The notes under the pieces are model-generated. The model worked only from the letters and a program-made list of their open reading frames with translations. It made no database searches and had not been told where the DNA came from. From NCBI GenBank assembly GCA_022414725.1, contig CM039464.1, forward strand, positions 54,168,268-54,232,267: a stretch of 64,000 bases of DNA, read 5' to 3'. The translations under genes were made by a program, and so were the position numbers. Shown piece by piece: positions 27,736 through 37,302 of this stretch. This stretch comes from Microglena sp. YARC. Lineage: Eukaryota; Chlorophyta; Chlorophyceae; Chlamydomonadales; Chlamydomonadaceae. Position 1 is the stretch's first letter. Each line of letters starts with the position of its first letter.

Positions 27736-28858
27736 CTAAGCGTTATTGGATGTCAGCTTCATGGATTGGTCCAACGTGACCTTGTTGCTGCCGATGAGAG
27801 GCTTGCTACGCTTCAACTTGATCTTCTCCTGAAACTTGCATACCCTGTTCTTGTCTAGCGAAATGTAGCGGTACTCGCTGTGCATGTCCTGCTCATTCAG
27901 CTCTTCTGCTTGCTGGACAATGGATAGCATCGGTGTTGTGTTCACGATCACGTGCTTGTCAGTGGTGCTCCTGAAGTCTTCGATTTGCATGTGTCCGCCG
28001 AACATGTCGAGCGCGAGACGATCTGGCGCCGCCTTCACGGGCACCTGTGTGAATCCCATGCGCGTTGCCATATTGTTTATCAGGGTGTACCTAGCGAGAC
28101 GTTCGTCAGTGTTGTTGCGGCTTGCGAAATTGTATGCGCATGCGCACTCGAGGCTGCAAAAGCAACCTATCACGTGGAACTTCCTGTCCGCTTCCATGTT
28201 CATCTTCGTAGGGAGTCCGAATGGCACGCCGATGAACTTGTGGCAGCACCAGTAGCAGCTAACGTTGGTGCTCGACGGCCACTCGCCGTTCCTGCTTTTC
28301 TCTCCAAAGTCGGCAAGAAGGCGAGTCACGCCGTGGTTCTTGAATGCTCCGCCTCCTACGGAGCGCGAGAGAGATGGCTCCGCCGCCTTCGTATCGGATC
28401 CTCCTTGATCCTCATATGGTGAAGAGAAGGGGGGGATATGAGGATCCGTGTGTGGGATGCTGCTGTAGTTGCATTGCCGAGATCCGTCAAACACGAATGC
28501 GTTCTCCTTGTTGTATGGGTGCGGTGGCGGCGTGTACGGGTCGATATCAGGAACATGTGCATCTTCCTTATCTGTTGAATGCAAACAATCATCCTTATCC
28601 TTGGGCTGGGGTGGCACGTAGAGGTGCATGATGGAGCTCCTCACAACGTCATCGTTAGATGTTGAAGGTACCGCCAAATGGTCTCGGACGTGGGAGTACG
28701 AAGAATGGACATATGTAGAATCCTCTTCCTCGGCGGTGGATGTTGACTTGAAGAACTTGGCAATACTGGGTTGTTTTTTTGACACCGAAGAAGTGTCACA
28801 AGCCTCTCCGTCACCAACGCCCTTGGCGGTGGCCTGTCTTTTTTTTCCGGCCGCTCAT
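27736..28858 (-). pseudogene. VLTF2/A1L-like zinc-finger protein with PIP box; one frameshift near start
   Basis: The long frame opens at a GTG (28785), but an ATG at 28858 begins a basic N-terminus in another frame. A one-base change in the A8 run (T8 on plus, 28839-28846) would join the two, so the gene is probably interrupted there, or the run is miscounted. The N-terminal part contains QPSIAKFF (28773-28750), a perfect PCNA-interaction motif Q-x-x-I-x-x-F-F. A long Pro/Asp/His-rich linker follows, and then a zinc-finger block CYWCCHKFIGVPFGLP...FHVIGCFCSLECACAYNF, the treble-clef MYM/FCS-type finger found in poxvirus A1L/VLTF2 and its NCLDV homologues. The C-terminus is basic. Late-transcription role by family; PCNA binding by motif only. 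Confidence 0.75.
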
Positions 28859-28899
28859 GACGCTATGTGTATGCTAATGATTTCAAGTACATTTAATGT

Positions 28900-29097
28900 T
28901 TATACTCGCAGATTACGCATGTCTTGTCGAATACTCATGGGTGTTTTGGGGGCTGATTTAAGACACGCGCCCATGAGAACCGCCTGGACGGTGTTGTCCA
29001 CTGTGCGTTCCACGTCTCTCTTCAGTGCGGCATCTGATGCGATGCGGTCGATATCGCTGATTGTGATATATATCTGTCGGATGTTCCGCGTCCACAT
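28900..29097 (-). CDS. Short helical hypothetical protein
   Basis: 65 residues from ATG at 29097 (MWTRNIRQIYITISDI). Mostly helical, with a conserved-looking DIDRIASDAALKRDVERTVDN stretch. No family recognised. It lies between the zinc-finger gene and another short gene on the same strand. Plausible but small. Confidence 0.4.
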   Translation of the reverse strand: MWTRNIRQIYITISDIDRIASDAALKRDVERTVDNTVQAVLMGACLKSAPKTPMSIRQDMRNLRV

Positions 29098-29202
29098 GTT
29101 GCCGCTGACTCGAATACAATGTTCGTGTGCGGATTTACACGGAGCAATAGCCTTTCACTCGTCGCGCGTCCAACATGTCATCCTTGCACCACGATAACAC
29201 TC

Positions 29203-29574
29203 CTAAGGCGGGTGGTGTTGACTCGCGGGACATGATTGACACGACGTTCGCGCCTGGCACCTCGTGTACTCCCAACACCTCGTCGACCTTGACACGACCA
29301 CCACTTTTGCATGATGCGATGTCTCCATGGTAAGAACCGCCCCGCTTTCCTTGCTTATAGAGCGATAGACGATAGTTGAATATATCTTGTGCGAGTAAGC
29401 GAGGTGTCGCGCAGCCTTGTCAAGATGCATCACGAATCGTTCAAACGGGATATCCAAGTGAAACGAAAAAACAGGTGATGCATTCGCAACCATACGTCGT
29501 GTAAACAGGCACATGCAAACGTGGTTTGCACCAGATGCAACTGCGTCATCGACGAACGAAGAGGCACGCATCAT
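29203..29574 (-). CDS. Hypothetical protein, possibly frameshifted
   Basis: 123 residues from ATG at 29574. The first 90 residues look like a folded domain (ANHVCMCLFTRRMVANAS, DIPFERFVMHLDKAARHLAY). The last 30 (RCWEYTRCQARTSC...) look out of frame. A different minus-strand frame from about 29330 down to 29152 is open and reads more naturally (SGGRVKVDEVLGVHEVPG), so a one-base shift near 29330 is likely. No family recognised. Confidence 0.4.
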   Translation of the reverse strand: MMRASSFVDDAVASGANHVCMCLFTRRMVANASPVFSFHLDIPFERFVMHLDKAARHLAYSHKIYSTIVYRSISKESGAVLTMETSHHAKVVVVSRSTRCWEYTRCQARTSCQSCPASQHHPP

Positions 29575-29639
29575 TGGATGCACTAAACATTAATTGGAAC
29601 GCACTCAATCTTTTACACTCTTTGTAATACGAACAGTTC

Positions 29640-29792
29640 CCACTTTCAAATGTCCCAAGCTGTATGCCGCATGGCCGCATAACCACATGGCCTCACAGGA
29701 ACCGCATGGCCTCACAAGAACCGCATCGATGTACTATGTACCCTGTACCCTGTTGTACCGATGAAAAAATGTACTAATACCGATGCAATGCC
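29640..29792. repeat. Short simple repeats
   Basis: Imperfect repeats of CCGCATGGCC(T/G)CA-type units and of TGTACC-type units (GTACTATGTACCCTGTACCCTGTTGTACCGATG). No gene seen. Confidence 0.5.
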
Positions 29793-30039
29793 ATGTCGTC
29801 GTCATTCATTATCATGTCTTCTTCGTTATTATATAGTAGCATCGATGAATGCATAGCAAACATAGTTACCAAGTGTTGTGCATCCAAACCATCGCATGTC
29901 CTTCGCAAACGGAATTCTTCCCATGCAAACGTAGCTTCTTCGCGCAACAACATGGCGGTTACTGGTACTTCTTCCCATGATACTGTGCGTCGTCAAAAAG
30001 TATGTGCCGGATGCTCATGGTCATCCTGCTCTCTTGGAT

Positions 30040-30390
30040 CATCCCATGATACTGGTGCTCGTCAGTCTCCCAGGTGTGCCGGATGCTCATGGTCATCCTG
30101 CTTCTCTTCGACCCTCATCCCATGATACTGGTGCTCGTCAGTCTCCAGGTGTGCCGGATGCTCATGGTCATCCTGCTTCTCTTCGACCCTCATCCCATGA
30201 TACTGGTGCTCGTCAGTCTCCCGGTGTGCCGGATGCTCATGGTCATCCTGCTTCTCTTCGACCCTCATCCCATGATACTGGTGCTCGTCAGTCTCCCAGT
30301 GTGCCGGATGCTCATGGTCATCCTGCTTCTCTTCGACCCTCATCCCATGATACTGGTGCTCGTCAGTCTCCCGGTGTGCCGGATTCTCCT
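30040..30390 (+). repeat. About 60-bp tandem repeat array
   Basis: A repeating phrase of about 60 bp (CCCATGATACTGGTGCTCGT, then CAGTCTCC..GTGTGCCGG and ATGCTCATGGTCATCCTGC) occurs about five to six times with very few differences. It has long open frames on both strands, which are shadows of one another. Confidence 0.85.
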
Positions 30391-30752
30391 ACTTATTCTG
30401 CCCTCCATGATTTTTTGAATTTGTTGGGTTCTCCGTTTATGGATGGAATGGAAAACAATGGTGATGTACCTTCTGAATCACGAGATCGATGGATGGATGT
30501 ACCTTCTGAATCACGAGAATCTTTTGAGAAGTCATCTGAGAGTCTCCGGTGCTTATCGAGGAGCACTCAGTCCGACCGAGTCAATGGAACTTCTCCAGAA
30601 GACGTGTCGGCTAGGCCATTGCCATGCGATGGGGACATGATTCCTTCCGATGATGATCTCGGCAAGAAGTTACTGGAAATGTACAAGAAAGTAACCTCAG
30701 GTAATTTTTTGAATCTGAATGTGAGATTAAATCAACATTTCTTTTCGGGACG

Positions 30753-30780
30753 GTTCATTTTACTGTTCCGCCGACTGTAG
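30753..30780 (-). mobile_element. MITE terminus (Tc1/mariner-like)
   Basis: GGTTCATTTTACTGTTCCG followed by CCGACTGTAG, the same end as in the 428-bp MITE. No opposite end was found nearby. Confidence 0.6.
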
Positions 30781-31634
30781 GGACGTTTGAATTGGGACAC
30801 CTTGTATTTTGGGTACCTGAGCCGTACACAATACGTTTCATTTATGTTCCTTTAAGTGTATTGTACCTTGAGAGTGTCCGTAATCCCATTTTCTTACACA
30901 ATCCTTTGTATTTCCATGTGCAGCTCCTCCTCCTCGGAATACAGAACGGATGTCATATGGGTTGGACAAGAACGACCTATTTGTTCTTGCATCGGGCAAT
31001 GTTGAAGACACACGAGCATGAACGGGTCATATGGATCCATACCAATGACAACAGCGATGTGCACCAGTCGATAATGGACAACCTGAGCATGCTGGAGTAT
31101 TGCCAACGAATGAACGTGTTATACATACCAGGCTACCCCCCCATGTTTCTCTTCCGGTCTGAATACGCATCTGAAGGTACTGACAATCAGCAGATCCTAT
31201 CGACACATGCTTCCTCTTCGCAAGCTCCCAAGCCCCTCACATGAGAGGGCTCATTAGGAAGCTCCGGATGTGGAAGGGGTCTGGATTGCACATGAATTTG
31301 AATGTTTCAAGCATGAAGATGTCATTGAGACAATTGCTGTCAATGATTCCAGGGGCAACATCCAATCTAGTGCGTAAAGCTGCTGCCTTACACCCAGATC
31401 AAGTGTGTATTGAGAAGGATGTTGATGGTGATGACAACAAAACCATCGTTCTCGTAATATTGTCCCATATATTTTAGGACATGATATTTCATTTCATTTC
31501 ATTTCATTTCATTTCATTTCATTTCGAACACAACTTGTATAAAGCTAACTTGATGATTCTGAATCAACAGACCACACCACGCATGGATAATTGATGTATA
31601 GCCTTGTAATTTGAGGTTATCTAATACTTGTTCT
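30781..31634. other. Stretch with degraded open frames, no confident gene
   Basis: A frame at 30792-31244 (containing WIHTNDNSDVHQSIMDNLSMLEYCQRMNVLYIPG) and one at 31241-31477 are open and could be remnants of a viral or host gene, but I recognise no family and codon patterns are uneven. A (CATTT)n tract lies at 31483-31526. The last 110 bp lead to the helicase start. Confidence 0.35.
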
Positions 31635-33675
31635 ATGCTCCTTCCTCCTCCTTCTCCAGAGCAATCTGAGGTCATCAAGTCACTTGTGCTAGAGAATAAG
31701 AATGTCAAGTTGCAAAGCGTGGCCGGGTCTGGAAAAACTACATTATCTCTACACTGCGTCACTTGATTGCATGCGCTCTTCCCCGATGCCCGCTCCCTGC
31801 TCCTGACATACTACTCCAACTTGAAGACGGAGACACGCAAAAAGTTGCAGCCTTGGGACTTGAATCCGCTGCTGAGGTGCATTCGTTCCACAGCTTCGGT
31901 ACGCACTATTACGACGAGGGATGCCACACCGACGAGGCGCTTGACACGATGGTAGATGCTATTAATGCTAACAATGGACGTTTGATTAGCGCTCTGTCAT
32001 TTAGACTCGTTGTCGTAGATGAAGCGCAAGACATCAACCCTCTTTATTGGAAAATCATCATCATGATCGCGTGCCTTTGTCACCGACCGCCTCAATTCCT
32101 TTTCATCGGCGACCCGAGACAATCCATCTACGAGTACAAGGGTGCCAGCCCGAGGTTCCTCGCCGAATGCGACTCGTTGTTGCCCTCAGAAATATCGGGT
32201 GTCCGTGGGTGGAGACAGCACACCTTGAAGACGACGTGGCGTCTAACCGCGCCCATGGTTCGTTTTGTTAACGAGGTGTTCCTTAAGGGTGAAGATGTCC
32301 TTGTGGCAGGTCACGTGCCGTCGTCAACGACGTTGTGTCCGCGGTTTATGAGTTGCAATGTGTTCGACGTCTCGCCAACGTCAGTCGTGTTCGACCTCCT
32401 CACCCGTTACCGACCCGATCAGATCATGGTTCTTTCTCCGAGCGTAAAGAAAGGGAGAGGCAAGTCCCCCCTGCGTCTACTGGAGAAGCGGCTGTTGGAT
32501 CGCAACGTCCCTCTGAGTGTGAATGACGTATTCGAGGAGTGCTCCTTGAACGAGCAGGTGCTGCGTGGGAAGTTGGCCTTCATGACATTTCACGGGAGTA
32601 AGGGTACTGAACGAGAAGCTGTGGTCGTCTTGGGAGGTACAGAAGAGTCTTACATGACCTTCTTCCAGCGGATGCATCATGATGCGCCCTCTCATCATCG
32701 ACTGTGATTGTCCCAACCCGGTATAACGTCAGTCTGACACGGGCGAAGCGAGAGCTGATCGTGGTTCACAACATGAGATCTCATCTTGCTCCTTACATGG
32801 ATGCAACCGCGCTTATCGAAACAGCAACGTTGCAGGGGTGCCCCTCTGCCTCCGCATCTAAAAAAGAAGTGACTCCCGAAGATACCAATGATGATGCAGA
32901 TATCCGTCCTAGTGAGCGCGGAGTATGCTCTCTACTCGAGCACCTTCCCTTCCAAACGATAAAGCGAGCTAGTGCTCATCTGACGTGGCGTGTTCAGGAC
33001 ATTGGCGTGCGTGCGCCGGCATTGTGCAGTACTGTGAGAACTAGGGGGGCTCTTGCGGAGTACGTGGCTGATCTTAACGGCATCACAATCCCGGCAATAT
33101 TGGAATACCGTGTTACAGGGAGGTCGCAGCTTCTTGACATGCTCCCGACTCTCAACATGAGCAGTTCGAAATATTGCGGGAATTTACGAGATGCTCTTGT
33201 ATCGCGTATATCTTCTGGTTGCCATCCTAGTGTGTCTGATTTTCTGTGTGCGGCTACACTGCATCAGTCTTCTGCATCTCAGTACTTTTATCGAGCGAAG
33301 CAGATTACTCGCTTTGACTGGTTGGACGAAGTCGATGTTGAGTCCTCTCTGGAGGTCATGCGCGGAGCTGGGATTTGCGGTGGAGTGGTGACGAGGTTTG
33401 AGGTTCCTCTTCAACGCGAGTTCGTTCCCAAGGCGTGCCATGTTCATGGCGAGGCGGATGTGGTGACTAAGGATTCGTTATATGAGTTGAAGTGCACGAG
33501 TGGTGAAGTGCAGCTTGTTCACATATTGCAGACAGCTTTGTATGCGTGGATGCATGGTGACGACCGCAAGCATATTAGGTTGGTGTATTTCTTATCGGGG
33601 ACTGTCAGCAACATCGATTACGACATCGCATCGTTTGAGAGAGTGATGGATGTTTTGTTGTCACCGACCGAATGA
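31635..33675 (+). pseudogene. SF1 (UvrD/Rep-like) helicase with C-terminal PD-(D/E)XK nuclease, frameshifted
   Basis: Starts MLLPPPSPEQSEVIKSL, a Q-motif, followed by Walker A in VAGSGKTTLSL. A stop and shift near 31765 leads to motif Ia (SLLLTYYSNLKTETRKKL), another shift near 31850 to VHSFHSFGTHY, then Walker B VVVDEAQDI, FIGDPRQSIYEYKGA (motif III), TTWRLTAPMVRFVN (motif IV) and MTFHGSKGTERE (motif V). A last shift near 32700 leads to motif VI, YNVSLTRAKRELIVV. The C-terminal third ends in a PD-(D/E)XK nuclease core, HGEADVVTKDSLYELKC (D and ExK). Helicase-nuclease fusions of this type act in recombination and repair, and NCLDVs encode them. Three disruptions imply loss of function. Confidence 0.85.
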
Positions 33676-33729
33676 AAAACGTTCCTAGGTTTTTTTTTCT
33701 ACCCCTGGTGTTATATACCTTGCAACAAA

Positions 33730-34017
33730 ATGTACAATTCTGCACAGGCATCTGGTGTTTCATTCGATGCATCAGAGATTCTCGTTCGTTTTCTTAAGTA
33801 CATTTTCGAGGGATTGATGGTTGCTGTCGCAGCGTACTTCATCCCCAACACCAAGCTTCCGCCTAAGGATCTAATGATGATTTCTTTGGTCGGTGCCGCC
33901 ACGTTCGCCGTTTTGGACCTGTTCGCCCCTGCCGTTGGATCTAGTGTCCGCAATGGTGCCGGTTTCGGTATCGGTGCCAACCTGGTCGGCTTCCCCGGAG
34001 GAGGAGGCATGCGTTAG
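33730..34017 (+). CDS. Conserved NCLDV small membrane protein
   Basis: 95 residues, intact. The sequence LKYIFEGLMVAVAAYFIP, then DLMMISLVGAATFAVLDLFAP and GAGFGIGANLVGFPGGGG, gives two transmembrane helices and a glycine-rich tail. I recognise this as a family widely conserved in phycodna-like and mimi-like viruses, where it is considered a virion membrane component; I cannot name a proven function. An A/T-rich leader with a TATATACC phrase precedes the ATG. Confidence 0.7.
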   Translation: MYNSAQASGVSFDASEILVRFLKYIFEGLMVAVAAYFIPNTKLPPKDLMMISLVGAATFAVLDLFAPAVGSSVRNGAGFGIGANLVGFPGGGGMR

Positions 34018-34125
34018 TAAGATGTCTCAAATAATTTTGGCTCACGGTACTGGGGAAGAGGCGATCTCTTAAGTGCGGCTGGTCCTTCAATCTCGACCAA
34101 AGAACGATACGGAGTCCGTGATCTA
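34018..34125. repeat. MITE interior fragment
   Basis: From about 34048 the sequence (CACGGTACTGGGGAAGAGGCG, then AGTGCGGCTGGTCCTTCAA, ACGATACGGAGTC) matches the right half of the 20363-20790 MITE in reverse orientation. It abuts the complete copy at 34126. Confidence 0.65.
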
Positions 34126-34402
34126 CAGTCGGCGGAACAGTAAAATGAAACATCCAAAAAACGGTATAATGCGGTGACAATCACATATTGTATGAGTGGA
34201 TGGTCCTGCAAAATATATACGGAGTCTGCAGGATGGAGAGCCGTGATCTAAAAAAGAACAACGATATTCTCGTTAACATCCTGCAATTTGTTGATTCAAA
34301 ATCGTATTGGTGTTCCACTTCCCCCTGGGTGGCTACACCATTAGGTTACACCGGAAGGTGTGCCGTACACGAAGCGGTTTCATTTTAGTATTCCGTTGAC
34401 TG
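34126..34402. mobile_element. Tc1/mariner-like MITE, 277 bp
   Basis: Begins CAGTCGGCGGAACAGTAAAA after TA (34124-34125) and ends TAGTATTCCG plus TTGACTG before TA (34403-34404). It is shorter than the 428-bp copy; the interior shares the ATGGAGAGCCGTGATCTAAA and TTGCAATTTG(reverse) phrases. No coding capacity. Confidence 0.75.
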
Positions 34403-34404
34403 TA

Positions 34405-34570
34405 AAACAGAAGCACAATATTATCGTTAACATTGTGCAATTTGTTGATTCAAAATCGTATTGTTGTAGACACCACTCGCCCCCCCTCCGGTGGTCGCGA
34501 CAACATTAGGTAAAACCGTAAGGTGTGCCGTACACGAAGCGGTTTCATTTAAGTATTCCGCCGACTGTAG
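34405..34570. mobile_element. Adjacent second MITE copy, partial
   Basis: Contains TGTGCAATTTGTTGATTCAAAA, GGTGTGCCGTACACGAAGCG and the end ATTCCGCCGACTGTAG at 34555-34570. It shares the left border region with the preceding copy, so the two are head to tail or one is nested. Confidence 0.6.
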
Positions 34571-34716
34571 TGATAGTATCTGGTTACAAATCTTGAATTT
34601 GACAATTTTTCAGAATCCCAAAAATACAATGTTTCCCGTAGTTGTAAAATTCATGCTTCCGGTTTCATTACACATCCGGGGTCCGGGTGGCATGTATTAA
34701 GAAATATGCAAATTCC
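34571..34716. other. Short spacer with 23-codon frame, not called
   Basis: A plus-strand frame at 34628-34699 ends HIRGPGGMY and may be a gene remnant, but it is too short to judge. Confidence 0.3.
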
Positions 34717-35063
34717 TTATACACTGTTAGGTTTACTTTTTTCGGAAAGCAAACGAGTCAACTGCCCACGTTTTTTCTTTGTTTTGTTTTCATTGTCCTT
34801 GTATCCCAACATTATCACAGTTAGCGTGGACAATACCATTAATATTACAATTAATATAGTTCTTATCCAACTCCAAACTGTACATCCTCCGGACTCTAGG
34901 CAATGAATGTCATATACCGCAAGCGCCGTTGACGCGATTGACAGAAGCAACAGCAGCGCCAACGTGATGTTGAAGCTGTTGCGCATCAAGCTTGTCACTA
35001 TGACGGTGATGTGGAATATTACCGATGCCACGATCACGACCCACCCCTGGGAGCGGATTCCAT
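34717..35063 (-). pseudogene. Conserved small viral membrane protein, one-base frameshift near start
   Basis: The open frame has a GTG start at 35037, but an ATG at 35063 lies nine codons upstream in the neighbouring frame. Loss of one base from the G-run (plus-strand CCCC near 35044-35047) would fuse it to the body. The body has three hydrophobic segments and a conserved loop YDIHCLESGGCTVWSWIRT. I recall a (Y/F)D..CL..GGC..W(S/A)W motif in small phycodnavirus membrane proteins. The C-terminus is lysine-rich. It is probably a working gene with a homopolymer error or a recent break. Confidence 0.55.
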
Positions 35064-35220
35064 TGTTGTTGTTGTTGTTGATGATGTCAAGACATATTCG
35101 ATTAGATGTTCTTATAAATTGTTATTTTTTTATTTCATGATGCGTGAGGTTGTCTCATAAATAAATATTTGCAACCATTATTGGACGTGTTGGGATTGGA
35201 CGTGTGTTTGTCGATTCATT

Positions 35221-36883
35221 ATGGAATCCAAAAATCAGTCATCTGCATTCATTTCACTTGAGAACGTCAAGACTTGCGAGGCAGCCTTTCACGTCTACAT
35301 GAAGGAGCGCCACAAAATTGTCTTTCAGGGTGCGAACGATATTCTCCGCATCCGCCAAAAACTTTTCATGTTCATGCAGGGGGTGGAGAAGCGGAGAGAT
35401 AGCGACTCCCTCTCATTGCGCGATAAGAACAATATAGCGTTAAATCTCATGCGGGACATGATGAAGATGGATGAGGAAGAATCTCCCCCGAAATCTACAA
35501 CCTATATCGAAAAAAAGAGCAACAACGACAATATATTCATAAGTCGCGAAAGGGACGTTTTTCAGCAGCAATCACGACCACGTTTGCCGGGATTGGAAGA
35601 TGCGCCCCCTCGCCCCCAGAGCACGCTCTCTAGATTGCGTGCGGAGGACCGTGACACGGTCATGACCAACTTTGTAGATTCATCATCCTCTTACAACACG
35701 AACTCTCGTAACACCAACGACGACGGATCTGATCTTCGTTTGGACGGAGATGAAGTCCCTCATATATCAAATGAGGAATTCGATCGCCGTGTAGAGGATC
35801 TTGTAAGAGACCGTCTTACGTTTAGTACCTCTGCTCCAGATACCGATCATTCTGTAACCGATCAAAATCTAACCGATCACAATCTAAGTGGTCACAATCT
35901 AATTGATCACATTGTAACTGATCATGCATTTACTTTGCCTTCTTCTGCGGTGATTCCCTCTATAACCCACCATGTGGGTGATGTCTATAGGAGTGTTGGT
36001 CTCCACGGTGTTGATAGGGACGTAGAGGCGCACCCTCACCGATTTCGCTTCGGTTCGAGTGTGACAGGGTTTGAGCGTGAGGATTTCCGCGGAATCTCAT
36101 GGATATCCGTGTCTAGCGCTATCGTTCCTATGGAGAAGCGAGCAAGTTCCGCGCGTCCGTACCTTCACGACTATGACTTTTCGTACCCTTATGTCCTGGT
36201 GAACCTTGAGGGATTCGATGGCATGTACGACGGGAGTTCCGAGGCCATCCGTCGGAGTTTTTGCGTGCTCGTGTTTGACCGTTCGTTCCGCGCTGCCAAC
36301 GGGCGCGGATACGTCATGCTTAAACCCGTGCGTGAACTAGATAGGAAGACGTTCGACACCCCTCCGTTCGCTCGTTGTGTCGATAACACGTCCTAGCGGT
36401 GCATTGTTCAACAATAGTGTTGACGCCTTGCGACTTACATCTTTGTCCTACGAAACACAGTATGGGTTGTACATCCGCATCGTGTGCAACCGTTTCTTCG
36501 ACATGAACGAGTTCGTAGTAGGGGACGATGTCCGGTTCTCGGAGTTCGATGGTCGTCCCGAGTCTGCGTCAGGTGAGGCAGATAATATGTCTTTGATCTT
36601 GCAGGCGAACTCTTACATCAACCGAGAGGAGGGTCACGAAGTCGTTCGTCTTGGCGAACCCAACGCTCAGGGTTTTTCGAACTCGTTCTACATTCTCGCT
36701 CCTGGTTTCTACAACAGCGTCGAAGGCACGCTCGTGTTGCACGAGCAGATGCTCGAGGCGATCCGTGCGATGGCATTGTTTGATGCGTTCGTGAGGCCAG
36801 GGGCCATCGTCAACCAATCCCTTAAGGCTTTCGTGACTCTCAATATCGGTTGCGTGCCTAAGGGCGATGACAGAATAAAATGA
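35221..36883 (+). pseudogene. Conserved NCLDV minor-capsid-type protein, one frameshift
   Basis: The first frame (35221-36396) begins MESKNQSSAFISLENV. It has a disordered Asp/Asn/His-rich middle with a TDHNL-type repeat, then the conserved region SYPYVLVNLEGFDGMYDG, RRSFCVLVFDRSF and GRGYVMLKPVREL. It ends prematurely at 36396. A single-base change near 36375 links it to the frame open to 36883, which begins SITRPSGALFNNSVD and contains YIRIVCNRFFDMNEF. I recognise the paired blocks (LVNLEGF...RGYVMLKPV and (S/T)I.RP.G.LFNNS) as one family conserved across giant viruses and believed to be a minor capsid or penton-linked component. The family is by recollection; the continuity is clear. Confidence 0.75.
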
Positions 36884-36904
36884 GTGTATTCATAAATTTG
36901 TTTA

Positions 36905-37201
36905 ATGGCGAATCAAGTTGCCTTAGGTTTATCGTCGTTGATTGTCGGTTTTGGGGGGAGGTTCGTCCTCCAACCTGACGAGGAAATGCAAGTGCTATTC
37001 TCAAACCCTCTTGTTCGTCATTTATTATTCTTTTTGATTGTGTATTCCGCAACGAGGAACATCGGTGTATCCGCGGTTGTGTCTACGCTGTTCATCTTCT
37101 TGGGTATAGTCGTTGTGGCGCCTCTGAAGACATTAGTTCGGAGAGGGTACCGCATCGAGTTTCGGCAGCCATGGATCCTGGTGGCGACCGCAAAATCTTG
37201 A
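36905..37201 (+). CDS. Conserved NCLDV small membrane protein (SNPLVRHLL motif)
   Basis: 98 residues from ATG at 36905, 21 bp after the minor-capsid-type gene. SNPLVRHLLFFLIVYSATRNIGVSAVVSTLFIFLG gives two helices around a polar ATRN turn. The NP...r.l..f.v(Y).aTR..(v/i)S pattern is, as I recall, a family of short virion membrane proteins in phycodna- and mimi-like viruses. The frame is intact. Confidence 0.65.
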   Translation: MANQVALGLSSLIVGFGGRFVLQPDEEMQVLFSNPLVRHLLFFLIVYSATRNIGVSAVVSTLFIFLGIVVVAPLKTLVRRGYRIEFRQPWILVATAKS

Positions 37202-37302
37202 GGACTCGCTCGCTCGCGTTCCTACGAATCAGTTTTATGTCTTACGTGATAGTGAATACACGTCAAGAAATTCGCCCAGTTTAAGGACTTTACTTAACAT
37301 AC

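Larger units (their letters stand above)
29793..30780 (+). pseudogene. Tandem-repeat protein gene, frameshifted and ended by a MITE
   Basis: The start at 29793 (MSSSFIIMSSSLL) leads into a repeat whose unit contains SSHDTGARQSP and PDAHGHPASLRP. The first repeats change frame twice (near 29995 and 30065), after which a single frame stays open to 30778. About five units of roughly 60 bp lie between 30040 and 30390. A non-repetitive acidic part follows (DFLNLLGSPFMDGMENNG, two PSESR units). The last codons (GRFILLFRRL) come from the MITE terminus at 30753-30780, so the natural C-terminus has been lost or altered. Function unknown. Confidence 0.5.

Noticed and set aside
29640..29792. CRISPR-like array
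   Set aside because: The short repeats are adjacent or irregular with no unique spacers of constant length, and the context is eukaryotic or viral. The 33-bp and 21-bp arrays also have no spacers.
30062..30343. Minus-strand protein over the 60-bp array
   Set aside because: Shadow of the tandem repeat; the plus-strand frame extends beyond the array and is the better candidate.
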